DNA of 64,000 bases, taken from positions 992,001 to 1,056,000 of the forward strand of contig JACKLR010000001.1 of the NCBI GenBank assembly GCA_024235795.1, in the 5' to 3' direction. The translations under genes were made by a program, and so were the position numbers. This DNA comes from Burkholderiales bacterium (GTDB lineage: Bacteria > Pseudomonadota > Gammaproteobacteria > Burkholderiales > Nitrosomonadaceae). Under the pieces are notes generated by a model that ran no database searches, was not told where the DNA came from, and saw nothing but the letters and a program-made list of their open reading frames with translations. Positions 8,921 to 17,947 of the stretch are shown here, one piece after another (positions within the stretch are counted from its first letter, which is position 1; every line of letters begins with the position of its first letter).

Positions 8921-9793
8921 CAGCAATACCGCCACTCCAAAAACCCTTCATATCCAACGCGCAACCCATTGCGGCCAATAAGCTAGCGCGTACCACGCAC
9001 TTCCTCTGAACCTGTTTCACAGTTTATAAGGGTTTATGTAGATTTTACGAACAGGAAATTACGTACAAAATTAACTCAGCATCACAATTTATTGGGTTTT
9101 GTGGATTTATGCGGAAACGTGCGGATATGAAAATGGCGGGGCGGTGTCATTTATATCCAAGATATTTTTCATTTATATACAAAGCATTATTTTTTAATCA
9201 CCTGAAAGTTACCCCTAAAGTTACCCCTGTTTTGGCTTCACTGCCCCATTTTTAAGCAACAAGCAACCATCAAATATTATTTATCTCTGCCAGTCAAGAG
9301 CCTTACATTTCATAAAAACTTACTTAGACAGTCGGTTTTTGCATGTCAGACTGTAGACTTTTAACTCGCCCTTACCCATAGGCAAAGCCCACTGAACCAC
9401 CCCCTATTTAATTACGCGGCTTTGCATACGTTGTCAGGGCATGGTCTATGTAGTATAAAGCTGTGAAGATTTCACCTACCCCTGGTATCCATTACCCGGT
9501 TGACTGGTTGGGGCAGTCGATGCCTAACAATGACAAGCTGAATATTAATCCAGTTAATGGGACAGTCTCTATGTATGGCGTCTGTTGGACTTTATTCTTT
9601 GGAAACTTAAACTCGTGATCCCCACACTATGCCACATTTGTACGTTCGGTATACTTCATTCACATACATTCGAGTTATCTCAAAGAAAAAAAATCAACAA
9701 AACCGTACATCACACCTACGTTACCCTGACTTTTCAGTCAACATTACAATAGTCGTTAACTGCGGCTTAAGTAGAAAGGCCGGCCGACAGGGG
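8921..9793. other. Gene-poor decayed region
   Basis: About 870 bp without a convincing gene. A tandem 'aaagttacccct' pair lies at ~9204-9230, in a style often seen beside integrase genes. On the minus strand, 9365-9615 has a long codon-like frame broken by one stop (reading ...FPKNKVQQTPYIET... then ...VGEIFTALYYIDHAL...) that I cannot assign. It is probably the residue of an old mobile element or a dead gene. Confidence 0.4.
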
Positions 9794-10879
9794 TTATCGG
9801 TTAGTTTGAGTGACAACTTGTTGCACGTAGCGAAGCTTGTTTAAGGATGCACCGGAAGTAACAAATGGATAGGCATCATCCATGCCCATACTGCGGTTAA
9901 GCGCATTCAACGCGACGGTTAACCGACACCAGTCATCGAACAGTTCATCGAAAGAAGTTGGTGGTGCATAGCCGTTTGCCATCTGAGCATTGGTTGGCGG
10001 GGCAGAGACATCGTAACCATGAATTCTGAAACCGAGATCATGTGCAGTTTCTATGGTATCAACCATATGCAAATAATGCGCCCAGGTTTCGGCCCAGTCC
10101 TCCCAGGGATGTGCACTTGCATAGGCACTAATCCATTCAAGCTGCCATGATTGCGGCGGTCCTTTTTCATAATAAGTACGTAAAGCCTGCTGATAATCCT
10201 GCCGCTCATCACCGAACAGTTTGCGGAAATCATTAATTTCATCTGTTCCGTTGATTAAACAATCCCAGTAATAATGCCCCGATTCATGACGAAAATGACC
10301 CAATAATGTGCGGTAAGATTCATTCATTTTATCGCGCATTTCGATTCGTGCGCTGTGTTCTGCTTCGCGCAAATTAATGGTGATCATGCCTGAACGATGC
10401 CCGGTTACAATATTCTGGCCGGCAGTTATATCATCACTAAATTCCCCTGCTTGCGCTTCATCCTGCAGAAACTCAAAACACATTCCTCTGAGCGCATCCT
10501 GGGCACGGCCGACTACAGGCAGATTCAAACTGTAAAGGGTATACAGCAGTCTACGTTTAGCCTGTTCAATGCGATACCATAACTTCACATTCTGCGCTTC
10601 GCTGAGATTCGGGATGATATGATTGAGACGACAGGAAGCGCAAAATACAATGCCATCATCTTCCGGAACCATCCAATTGCACACATTGTAATCAGCGTAA
10701 TTTTTGCATTGGCGGTACCGTTGATGATTCACTAAAGCTAGCCATAGATTTTCAGATAGCGGCGTCAAAGCGCTTAACCGCATTTCATCGGGCAGATAAC
10801 CGACCATAAATCCACACCTCAAGCACTGACTGTTTTCAAAGTGCAAATTGTTGCCACAGCGACATTGAAAAATCTTCAA
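9794..10879 (-). CDS. Putative zinc-binding metallopeptidase (DUF2248-like)
   Basis: About 361 residues. An N-terminal zinc ribbon (FQCRCGN...CLRCG) and further CxxC pairs (NVCNW, CASC) precede a metalloprotease motif HESGH at about residues 198-202 and a conserved 'HPWEDWAETWAHYLHMVDT' segment. This matches the COG4307/DUF2248 family; substrates are unknown. The frame runs up to 10990, but the family start and a GAGG box at 10890-10887 point to a TTG start at 10879 (or the adjacent TTG at 10882). Confidence 0.8.
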   Translation of the reverse strand: MKIFQCRCGNNLHFENSQCLRCGFMVGYLPDEMRLSALTPLSENLWLALVNHQRYRQCKNYADYNVCNWMVPEDDGIVFCASCRLNHIIPNLSEAQNVKLWYRIEQAKRRLLYTLYSLNLPVVGRAQDALRGMCFEFLQDEAQAGEFSDDITAGQNIVTGHRSGMITINLREAEHSARIEMRDKMNESYRTLLGHFRHESGHYYWDCLINGTDEINDFRKLFGDERQDYQQALRTYYEKGPPQSWQLEWISAYASAHPWEDWAETWAHYLHMVDTIETAHDLGFRIHGYDVSAPPTNAQMANGYAPPTSFDELFDDWCRLTVALNALNRSMGMDDAYPFVTSGASLNKLRYVQQVVTQTNR

Positions 10880-11143
10880 CAAGTCACCTCTTGAATGAAT
10901 GTAAAAGAAACAAAGTATAGCGTTAATTTGTGATATATTCCGCGCAAATTTTACTAGTAAGGTATATGATGAAAGCTGGGATGTTTGCAATATCGAAAAC
11001 CATTTTTTTGTTTCCGGATTTGAAATAAAAAAGAATGCTTAAACTTTCTACCCAATTCAAAAAGACTAGCCATGTTGCAATTTTTTGTTAAATTGTTTGT
11101 CAAATTCACACGGGGTTTGGAAGGGAGAATCAGTATTATCAAA

Positions 11144-11730
11144 ACAGCTGAATTCAAAAATTGGTTGATATCGATATCATCCCTTAGCCGCAGTCAACGA
11201 GATAAACTTCGGAATAGATCCGAAGAAAAGCGACTATTAATGAGGTAATTACATGATTGAGCAAAGCCCGAAAAACAAGCCTGCATGCCCTCATTGCGCG
11301 GGAACAGAACTCTATCGCTGGGGAAAAGCCAGCGAAGTGCAACGCTATCGCTGTCGCCAATGCAACCACACATTTAATACACTTACGGGCTCGCCGCTGG
11401 CACGGTTACGCCATAAAGACAAATGGCTGGAATTCGAACAGGCCATGGCTGACGGACTGAGTCTTCGCAAATCGGCCAGTGTTTGCGGAATTGCTTTAAA
11501 CACATGCCTTAAGTGGCGACATCGTTTTTTGCAAATAACCGCAACTGAGCTATCAGGCAAGATAAATGATTTTGCTGAAACAGGTGAAACCAATTACCAG
11601 CAATCTCCTCAAGGCCAACATCCTCTACCCGACCCATTTCGAAAACGCAACGGCAAAGCTGTCAAGAGAGATACGCCAGACAAGTAGGCACCCGTGTACA
11701 TTCGTGACAGGTAGTGAATGGTTGCAATCG
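11144..11730 (+). pseudogene. IS1595-type transposase remnant, frameshifted and truncated
   Basis: The N-terminal piece (KTAEFKNWLISISSLSRSQRDKL) lies in one frame to about 11220. The gene continues in another frame from 11253 with the zinc ribbon CPHCAG...YRCRQCNHTFNTL and helix-turn-helix 'SLRKSASVCGIALNTCLKWRHRFL' typical of IS1595/IS1016-like transposases. After 'GKAVKRDTPDK' a TAG interrupts, and the family-like 'APVYIRDR' follows in frame before two more stops. The catalytic DDE/DDN core is missing. Its 3' side runs up to the CCAATAC array. Confidence 0.75.
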
Positions 11731-11809
11731 CCAGGGCAAGACTGCCAACTGCGCATGAAAACCGCAAATTACGCAACACCAATACCCAATACCCCACTGT
11801 AAATTTGTT

Positions 11810-12529
11810 CTAACGTGGTTTAGCTGTATTTTTGGTCATTTTTAAATAATCAAACACCATTCGAACGCTCATCGTCAACTTTCTCATTGTTTCCGCGACT
11901 CCCTTTAAGCTGGTTGCTTTGATAATCCCAACAACAAAACGCCGCAGGCGAGTAATATTTTCAGGGCCATATCCGGTACGGATACGGCATCTGTCTTCGT
12001 CAAAGCACCAGTCTAAAATGTAATGACAGCTATTCTCAATACACCAATGCCCCCGATTTGTTTCCAATATTTTAGCGGCAGAGGCATCAAACTCAGCTTG
12101 GCTGGTAATGCCGTATACCAACTCTCGTGAGACCTTTTTTGTCTTCTTTTCGGTCGATTCCCGTTCAATAGCAAATGCTTGTCCGACATAAGGAAAGTTC
12201 AAGTAGTTGTTGAGTGTGCTGGTTACCCAGATTTTACGGGTTTCTATACGTCCGTGCCCGTAGCTGGTTGTTGTGGCATCAGGTGTCTGACGGTTTTTAA
12301 AGTAATACTGCAGATCTTCAAGCAACCTGGGTTGATTGGCTTTGACGGTAAAATGATAATGCGCTTGTTTGTTTTCTACCAGATAACGGGCAAATTGACG
12401 TTGTGTAAGCAGCGCGTCTGCAGTAATGACGACACCATCAATGTCGAGTGGATCAAGCAGCGGAGCAGCTATTTTTATTTCATTGGTTTGTTTGGCCGCT
12501 GTGCAGTTGTTTGTATTGTATTTTACGAC
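11810..12529 (-). CDS. ISAs1 transposase, second frame: catalytic C-terminal part
   Basis: Read in the -1 frame from the slippery site, it gives ~239 residues. It contains the ISAs1 core 'QTNEIKIAAPLLDPLDIDGVVITADALLTQR', 'FTVKANQP', 'RGHWCIENSCHYILDWCFDEDRCR' and 'NITRLRRFVVGIIKA', typical of the DDE region. It lacks an independent ribosome site, so expression needs frameshifting; otherwise the element is a pseudogene after loss of one A. Fused length would be about 589 residues. Confidence 0.75.
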   Translation of the reverse strand, partial: VVKYNTNNCTAAKQTNEIKIAAPLLDPLDIDGVVITADALLTQRQFARYLVENKQAHYHFTVKANQPRLLEDLQYYFKNRQTPDATTTSYGHGRIETRKIWVTSTLNNYLNFPYVGQAFAIERESTEKKTKKVSRELVYGITSQAEFDASAAKILETNRGHWCIENSCHYILDWCFDEDRCRIRTGYGPENITRLRRFVVGIIKATSLKGVAETMRKLTMSVRMVFDYLKMTKNTAKPR

Positions 12530-13578
12530 TTTTTTTGGGTGTAACAATGAAGGGTGTTATGGCCGATGGCGCTCATGATATGAATTTGTCTGCCTTCGCT
12601 ATCAATCGCGCTGCGCATGGTCTTGCCATCTATCGCCAGACTTTCATCGTCAGCGCTGTATTGCTCGCTCCAGTGTTGCAATGCCTGATCCAGTGCATTC
12701 GGTTTCACCCTGATCAATGTGTCGCGAATAATGTATTCACTGGGAACATGATAACGTTCCTGCTTATAGTAGCACTGGAAACGGGCGCGGGCATCCTGAC
12801 TGAGCGATTGTGCCCATTCGGCGATACCTTTATAACCCACCCGGCCACAGAGAATAGCGCCCGTGGCAATGGCCAGTATCGTATCTAACCGATGGCGCCT
12901 GCCCTGTGTGCGGCGTGGATCAGGGATGCAATTAAAAAAAGTGGGGAGTGCATTCATTTGATTGGCTGTTAGCATGAGCTTAGGTGTTCCGCATTGATAG
13001 ACCGGGTTTAAATGCGATTGAGACAGCAGGTGCTGCGCATTGCGTTGCAGCGCATAAACAAAAACCAATTTAGGCGAAGCGTTGGATTGGTAACCTTGGG
13101 CATTGATGCGGCGAAACCCCTTTGTGCTGCCCAGCAGTGTCCAGTTGGCCGCCTTGTAAATCGTACCATGGAAATGTTGTGGATCAACGAAGGTTTCAAG
13201 TAGCAACAGTGGATGATGAAAGTGCCGCAACCAATCAGCTTGAAGCCTTCTCTGGCACAGCGATAAAATACGGGTTGCCACATTGGGAATGTGCCATTGC
13301 GGCAGAATCAAAAATCGACTGTTGTTGGTGACCAAATTTAAACGATCAAATTGATGGCGATATCGCCAGCCAATCCATTGGTCACGTGGCGCACATTTCA
13401 AGGCCGCCGATGAAAAACCGAGCAACGCGATCCATTGGGCACGCCAGGTGGCAACATAGTACAATGTTTCGCCAACTGGGCGAGCAGACCCAAGGTAATG
13501 ATGTCGCTGCATAAGTTTATGATAGTCTGCCTGTTCTTGGTGAGTTACAGGACGAACGACGATTTCTTTAAGCTGCAA
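12523..13578 (-). CDS. ISAs1 transposase, first frame: DUF4338 domain plus N-terminal ISAs1 part
   Basis: 351 residues from a TTG start. Residues ~10-195 are a DUF4338 domain, the DruA-type domain of Druantia ('HHYLGSARPVGETLYYV', 'NSRFLILP', 'LLLETFVDPQHFHGTIYKAANW'). Residues ~205-345 are the ISAs1 N-terminal half ('CIPDPRRTQGRRHRLDTILAIATGAILCG', 'AIDGKTMRSA'). The frame ends just after a run of seven A on the coding strand. A canonical slippery heptamer A_AAA_AAG at 12535-12529 sits exactly in the zero frame, and the rest of the transposase lies in the -1 frame. Confidence 0.8.
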   Translation of the reverse strand: MQLKEIVVRPVTHQEQADYHKLMQRHHYLGSARPVGETLYYVATWRAQWIALLGFSSAALKCAPRDQWIGWRYRHQFDRLNLVTNNSRFLILPQWHIPNVATRILSLCQRRLQADWLRHFHHPLLLLETFVDPQHFHGTIYKAANWTLLGSTKGFRRINAQGYQSNASPKLVFVYALQRNAQHLLSQSHLNPVYQCGTPKLMLTANQMNALPTFFNCIPDPRRTQGRRHRLDTILAIATGAILCGRVGYKGIAEWAQSLSQDARARFQCYYKQERYHVPSEYIIRDTLIRVKPNALDQALQHWSEQYSADDESLAIDGKTMRSAIDSEGRQIHIMSAIGHNTLHCYTQKKS

Positions 13579-13698
13579 AAGATGATCTCAATCGAGTTTT
13601 GTTGAGGCTACTTTATATCAACATTCGTTGAGAATGTCCAGCATTATTTAAATGCACTCGTCCCTATTAGCTTTCAGGGGTAGAACAAATTCGCCCTG

Positions 13699-13740
13699 CC
13701 AATACCCAATACCCAATACCCAATACCCAATACCCAATAC
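13699..13740. repeat. Tandem heptamer repeat, six copies of CCAATAC
   Basis: Six perfect head-to-tail copies of CCAATAC. Two further copies end at the left edge of the insertion sequence (11779-11794), so the element split an older array of about seven or eight units. The array ends 62 bp before the PanE-like gene. No function is evident. Confidence 0.95.
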
Positions 13741-13802
13741 TTTAAGCGCTTCTATAGTGTATAGTTCCGTAATATCTTAACAACGATTTTATGGATGTAT
13801 AG

Positions 13803-14825
13803 ATGCCCGCTTTTTTTGACAAACCAATTCATATCCTAGGGGCAGGCGGCATCGGCACGGCTTTGGCCTGGAGTCTAACACGGGGCGGATATCCAGTTAT
13901 TTTGGTCGATGCAAATCCGCTTAAAGTTACCAAAGGTCAGAAAAATGGAGTAACAGTTGATGGGTTTGAAATACTTCGAATTCCGATTATAACCTTTGAA
14001 GACTGGACTGTGCCGCCGGAAAGCTTTATTCTGCTATGCACCAAAACGTATGATAACGCTGCCATTCTCGCCCGCCTGCCAACCAGTGCCTTCGTAGTCC
14101 CCATACAGAACGGTTTCGATCCAGAATTGGAGCAACGCGACCATGGATGCGAGGGCATCGCTTCTTTTGTGTCGGAATGTCAACGCGATTGTCCTGTCAC
14201 ACGAATAACACGCTCCGGCAGTCTGCATATCGGCAGTCGCAGGTCCCTTACTGATGACGAACGCATCAATCTGGCATCACTCGCGGCAGCACTGGGTTCA
14301 GCCAGATTATTTACCGTTGAATGTGTAGAAGATATCCGGCCATATAAAGCGACCAAGCTGATGTACAATGCTGCCATCTCTCCACTGGCGGCAATGGCGG
14401 GAGTGGATAACGGCGAGTTGTTGTCCGACCAACTTGCCAAAGCGCTTTTTTTTGCGCTGCTACTCGAAAATTATGCCATTCTGCGTCACGCCAGAATTCC
14501 ACTTGCGCGCATTGGACCGTTTCACCCTGACACCGTTTCATTGATTCTGCGTACGCCCGGGTTACCGGCCTTGATGGCAATGTTTTTCCGTCCGTCACTA
14601 CGGGGCACCTATTGTTCTATGGCACCCGATTTTCTGATCAATCACGGACGTACCGAAATTGATGCCTATACCGGCCATCTTATCCGTCTTGCTGGAGATT
14701 TTCCTTGTCCATTAAACCGCGCCATACTTTCACTCGTGGAAAAAGTAGTCGGTGATGGCTTAATACCACAACGGAAATATTTACGGTATCTCGCGGACAA
14801 TTTACCGCAAGGCGTTCTACATTGA
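13803..14825 (+). CDS. Ketopantoate reductase family protein (PanE/ApbA-like)
   Basis: 340 residues. The N-terminal Rossmann motif GAGGIGTAL (~13-21) binds NADP. 'PIQNGFDPE' and 'ECVEDIRPYKATKLMYNAAISPLAAM' correspond to the family's NG and Lys-Asn catalytic regions. The family reduces 2-dehydropantoate to pantoate for coenzyme A; homologues outside pantothenate operons often have other substrates. Its stop overlaps the start of the next gene, so the two are translationally coupled and probably act together. ATG 13803 is the only good start. Confidence 0.8.
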   Translation: MPAFFDKPIHILGAGGIGTALAWSLTRGGYPVILVDANPLKVTKGQKNGVTVDGFEILRIPIITFEDWTVPPESFILLCTKTYDNAAILARLPTSAFVVPIQNGFDPELEQRDHGCEGIASFVSECQRDCPVTRITRSGSLHIGSRRSLTDDERINLASLAAALGSARLFTVECVEDIRPYKATKLMYNAAISPLAAMAGVDNGELLSDQLAKALFFALLLENYAILRHARIPLARIGPFHPDTVSLILRTPGLPALMAMFFRPSLRGTYCSMAPDFLINHGRTEIDAYTGHLIRLAGDFPCPLNRAILSLVEKVVGDGLIPQRKYLRYLADNLPQGVLH

Positions 14826-15811
14826 TACTGGTTACTGGCGGTGCCGGTTTCCTGGGCTCCCATTTGGTTACACAATTACTTGATGCGGGTCACGCTGTCC
14901 GGGTACTGGAACGCCCGGAAGCCAAAGTCGACCATTTACCGCTAGGACGAATTGAACTGGTATCCGCCGACATACGCAACAAGGAAGCAGTTCAAAAAGC
15001 AACTCGAAATTGCCAATATGTTTACCACTTAGCTGCCGATCCCAACCTTTGGCGTCCTAATCGGCGTGAATTCGACAGTATCAATCATTTGGGAACCGTT
15101 CATGTGATGCGCGCTGCACTTGATAATGGTGCCGAGCGGATCCTGTACACCAGCACAGAAAGCATTCTGACATCCCGGGAATTCAATGGCGGGGCAGCCG
15201 AACATCTTCGCCTCAAAGCCAGTGACATGCTGGGCCCCTATTGTCTGAGCAAGTTTCATGCAGAAGAATCGGTCTTTCGTATGGTGAAGGAAGGCGCTCC
15301 AATTATTGTCGCAAGCCCGACCTTGCCTGTTGGGCCGGGAGACCGCTCTCTGACCCCCCCGACCCGTATGTCCGTGGCTTTTTGCAGAGGCGATCTACCC
15401 GCTTATCTGGATTGCCGATTCAATCTAATCGATGCAAGAGATGTGGCAACCGGCATGACGCTGGCGATGACAAAAGGGAAAACCGGAATTCGCTATATTT
15501 TAGGCGGCGAGAACCTCCTCCTCTCAGAATGGCTGAATATCCTGGGCAAAGAAACGGGTCAACCCTTGCCACGCTGGAAGGTACCCTACCCGCTTGCATT
15601 AACAGCAGCCTGGTTCAGTGAATTATGGGCTGATTATATCAGCGGCAAAATGCCTATAGCCACAATAACTGGCGTTCGTCTGACCCGGCGCAACATGTTT
15701 TTTGATTCCTCAATAAGCATCAATGAATTAGGATTGCACCATCGCCCTATCCGTGAAGCAGCACGTGATGCGGTGGCCTGGTATCGACTGCAGGGCTGGC
15801 TATCAATTTGA
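14822..15811 (+). CDS. NAD-dependent epimerase/dehydratase (extended SDR, HpnA-like)
   Basis: 329 residues. The NAD motif TGGAGFLG lies at ~5-12, 'YHLAADPNLW' is the HpnA-style substrate region, and the active-site YCLSK (YxxxK) is at ~140-144. It starts at TTG 14822, overlapping the previous stop (TTGA). It resembles hopanoid-associated sugar epimerases and dihydroflavonol-reductase-like enzymes; no hopanoid genes are visible here, so the substrate is open. Pairing with a PanE-like reductase suggests a short NAD(P)-dependent pathway. Confidence 0.8.
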   Translation: MILVTGGAGFLGSHLVTQLLDAGHAVRVLERPEAKVDHLPLGRIELVSADIRNKEAVQKATRNCQYVYHLAADPNLWRPNRREFDSINHLGTVHVMRAALDNGAERILYTSTESILTSREFNGGAAEHLRLKASDMLGPYCLSKFHAEESVFRMVKEGAPIIVASPTLPVGPGDRSLTPPTRMSVAFCRGDLPAYLDCRFNLIDARDVATGMTLAMTKGKTGIRYILGGENLLLSEWLNILGKETGQPLPRWKVPYPLALTAAWFSELWADYISGKMPIATITGVRLTRRNMFFDSSISINELGLHHRPIREAARDAVAWYRLQGWLSI

Positions 15812-15998
15812 CAGTCATTCAATGGTTTTACAGTAGAAAATTCAAGAAATAATCAGCAAATTTCACTGGATATTTAAACTTTTTTTGAGTAAAGTTCATT
15901 TCGCAAAACCCTCATCTTTATGCAAGATTACAGTCTGAATAATAGAAGGCAAATGAGGTGACATTTTCTTTGTTTATGCACTTAAATAGTAGGATTTT

Positions 15999-17045
15999 AT
16001 GTTCAGGCTCAGTCGTATCATTTCAGGCATCTTGTGGCTGAAACACCTTTTATGGCGCAAAACAATTTATATTTTGTTTTTGAGCAGCGCCTTTTCCGCG
16101 CATGCTGAAAATGCCCCTGATTTACAGGGCTTAATTCAGCAATTTGGAATTCAAAATCAGAATCTGGCTAGTCTGGAACAGGATAGAACGCTTTTTTTTA
16201 ATGTTGCGGAAAATCACGAAAAGGAATTAGCCGCAGGAGTAGTTATTTACATTACTGCCGCACCAAACAAAATAATTGAATTTATTAGAAATAATGGCAT
16301 GGCTTCAATCGAAACAGAAGTTACCCTGCAGGACTTTATTCCATCGCATGCAACGATGGATACCTTCAAAAAGTTAAACTTTGAAAACGGCAGCAGAGAG
16401 GCGGCAAATTTTCTGGTGGCAAAACCGGGTAATCAATTTAATCTATCAGGCCAAGAATTTCAAACGCTGCAATCTATTGATCCGACTAACGTCAATCCGG
16501 CACCACTTGCATCGCAAACATACGGTAAAATATTGTGGAAACGATGGCTGGATTATCGTAAAAAAGGCTTGCAAGGTATTGCAACTTATGATCGCGGTGC
16601 TGGTAAAACAGCCGACCCGGCGAGAGAATTACAGGTAGCCGCTATAAACAACACAATTCTGTCCAATTATTATCCCAAGCTTTTTCATTCCTGGCTTAAT
16701 TATCCGACCCCGTTACCGGCAGGTGCCGACGAACGGTTTCTTTTGATTAATCGTCAGGTAGAGGGTCGCCCCACTGTCGATCTAGTTCATCGCATCATTC
16801 TAGCTGCGGATAACGGTGGAATTGTTCTTTCCCGACAGTTTTACGTCGGGCATTCCTATAATTCAAACCAGCTTACAATTATTTGTTTACCCTTTCGCGA
16901 CGGATCTATAGTTTTTTATGTGAATCAGACATTTACTGACCAAATCACAGGATTTGGCAGCAGTATCAGGCGCCCTATTGGTCGCGAACAAATGCGCCGC
17001 AGAATGGATGCGCACTTAAAGCAATTGAGCAACGCGTTAAAGTAA
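15999..17045 (+). CDS. Exported protein of unknown function
   Basis: 348 residues. An N-terminal hydrophobic stretch ends in 'SSAFSAHAEN', a good signal-peptidase site (~36-37). The mature part has no domain I recognise. It is mixed alpha/beta with 'LNYPTPLPAGADERFLLINRQVEGRPTVDLVHRIILA' and a basic C-terminus. An AGGATTTT box precedes ATG 15999. Intergenic gaps of ~190 bp upstream and ~65 bp downstream suggest its own transcript. Probably periplasmic. Confidence 0.6.
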   Translation: MFRLSRIISGILWLKHLLWRKTIYILFLSSAFSAHAENAPDLQGLIQQFGIQNQNLASLEQDRTLFFNVAENHEKELAAGVVIYITAAPNKIIEFIRNNGMASIETEVTLQDFIPSHATMDTFKKLNFENGSREAANFLVAKPGNQFNLSGQEFQTLQSIDPTNVNPAPLASQTYGKILWKRWLDYRKKGLQGIATYDRGAGKTADPARELQVAAINNTILSNYYPKLFHSWLNYPTPLPAGADERFLLINRQVEGRPTVDLVHRIILAADNGGIVLSRQFYVGHSYNSNQLTIICLPFRDGSIVFYVNQTFTDQITGFGSSIRRPIGREQMRRRMDAHLKQLSNALK

Positions 17046-17110
17046 TCACAATCAAACGCCCGGTTTATGTTTTTTGTAGACAGCCAAAAATACTCAAACC
17101 AGACAGATTA

Positions 17111-17947
17111 TCAATGCAACAAAATAACAGGAATATTGGCCAGCGTAACCAAGGTCTGCTTTTGTGCATCCGGTAAAAATGTCCTGCCGCTTTCAAGCAG
17201 CAATATCCGTCCATGAAACTGGTGGATAACCTGTAAAATTTGTTCCGCTGTATTGCTTGTCAGTCTGATCAGACTGACATTTAATGATTGATCATTGACA
17301 CTTTCTCTGACTGTTTCGCAAAGCTGCTGATATGCCGCAGCATCAACCGCGGGCAGTAAAACAATTAATTGATTGTGGTCTTCATGTGCCAGCTCAATTG
17401 CCAGTGAGAGCGCATGCTGACTGGCTTCACTACCGGTAAAACTCACCACGACTGGTCTTTCAATATTGCAACCATATTGCAATACGACTAGATTGCAACG
17501 CGCAGTTGATAAAATGAGCCGGGTAATATTCCCGATTTTATGGCTCTTTTCCATTAACTGCGTATTTTTCCCAATGACAAGCAGATCTGCCTGACGGGAT
17601 GCGTCGCAGAGGGTGCTGGCAACGTTGCCGCGTAACACATCAAAAGTAATTTCAATTCGATTCTGCTGCGCAATCGCTTCCACCAGTTTACGCAGACGAG
17701 CCGTCTGTGTTTGAATCGAACGTTCCATTCCGGCAACATTAACTGCGCGGCCGGAAGACGAACCATAGACAACTTCACGGACAAATGGCAGTTCAGCCAT
17801 ATGCAGCAAATCAATATCCTCTATAAACAGGGCATTGAGCCGCGCATTAAACCGGGTAGCCAACGTAATTCCGGCCTGCAGGATGTTCCGGTTTGCAATA
17901 CTTGCGTCTAGCGCGACCAGAATTCGGTTAATCTGAATTTTTTTCAT
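17111..17947 (-). CDS. Universal stress protein with two UspA domains
   Basis: About 278 residues from ATG 17947. The first UspA domain is 'RILVALDASIANRNILQAGITLA...ADLLVIGKN', the second 'RPVVVSFTGSEASQHALSLAIELA'. The ATP-binding G-2x-G-9x-G(S/T) motif is poorly kept, so nucleotide binding is doubtful. The start overlaps the end of the Lon-like gene by 20 bp, so they form one operon linked to protein-damage or stress response. The frame is open up to 18031 but the family starts at MKKIQINRILVALD. Confidence 0.85.
   Translation of the reverse strand: MKKIQINRILVALDASIANRNILQAGITLATRFNARLNALFIEDIDLLHMAELPFVREVVYGSSSGRAVNVAGMERSIQTQTARLRKLVEAIAQQNRIEITFDVLRGNVASTLCDASRQADLLVIGKNTQLMEKSHKIGNITRLILSTARCNLVVLQYGCNIERPVVVSFTGSEASQHALSLAIELAHEDHNQLIVLLPAVDAAAYQQLCETVRESVNDQSLNVSLIRLTSNTAEQILQVIHQFHGRILLLESGRTFLPDAQKQTLVTLANIPVILLH

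Larger units (their letters stand above)
11795..13698 (-). mobile_element. ISAs1-family insertion sequence with DUF4338 domain (~1.9 kb)
   Basis: The ends form imperfect terminal inverted repeats. The right end, read inward, starts CAGGGCGAATTTGTTCTA and the left end CACTGTAAATTTGTTCTA, matching at 14 of 18 bases. The outer CAG is usual for ISAs1. Both flanks carry CCAATACCC (11786-11794 and 13699-13707), consistent with a 9-bp target duplication, although the target is itself a heptamer repeat so the duplication is not unique. One transposase gene in two frames fills the element. Confidence 0.8.

Noticed and set aside
9629..9844. 71-codon plus-strand frame near the metallopeptidase 3' end
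   Set aside because: It runs into the metallopeptidase gene on the other strand and has low-complexity, unfamiliar residues.
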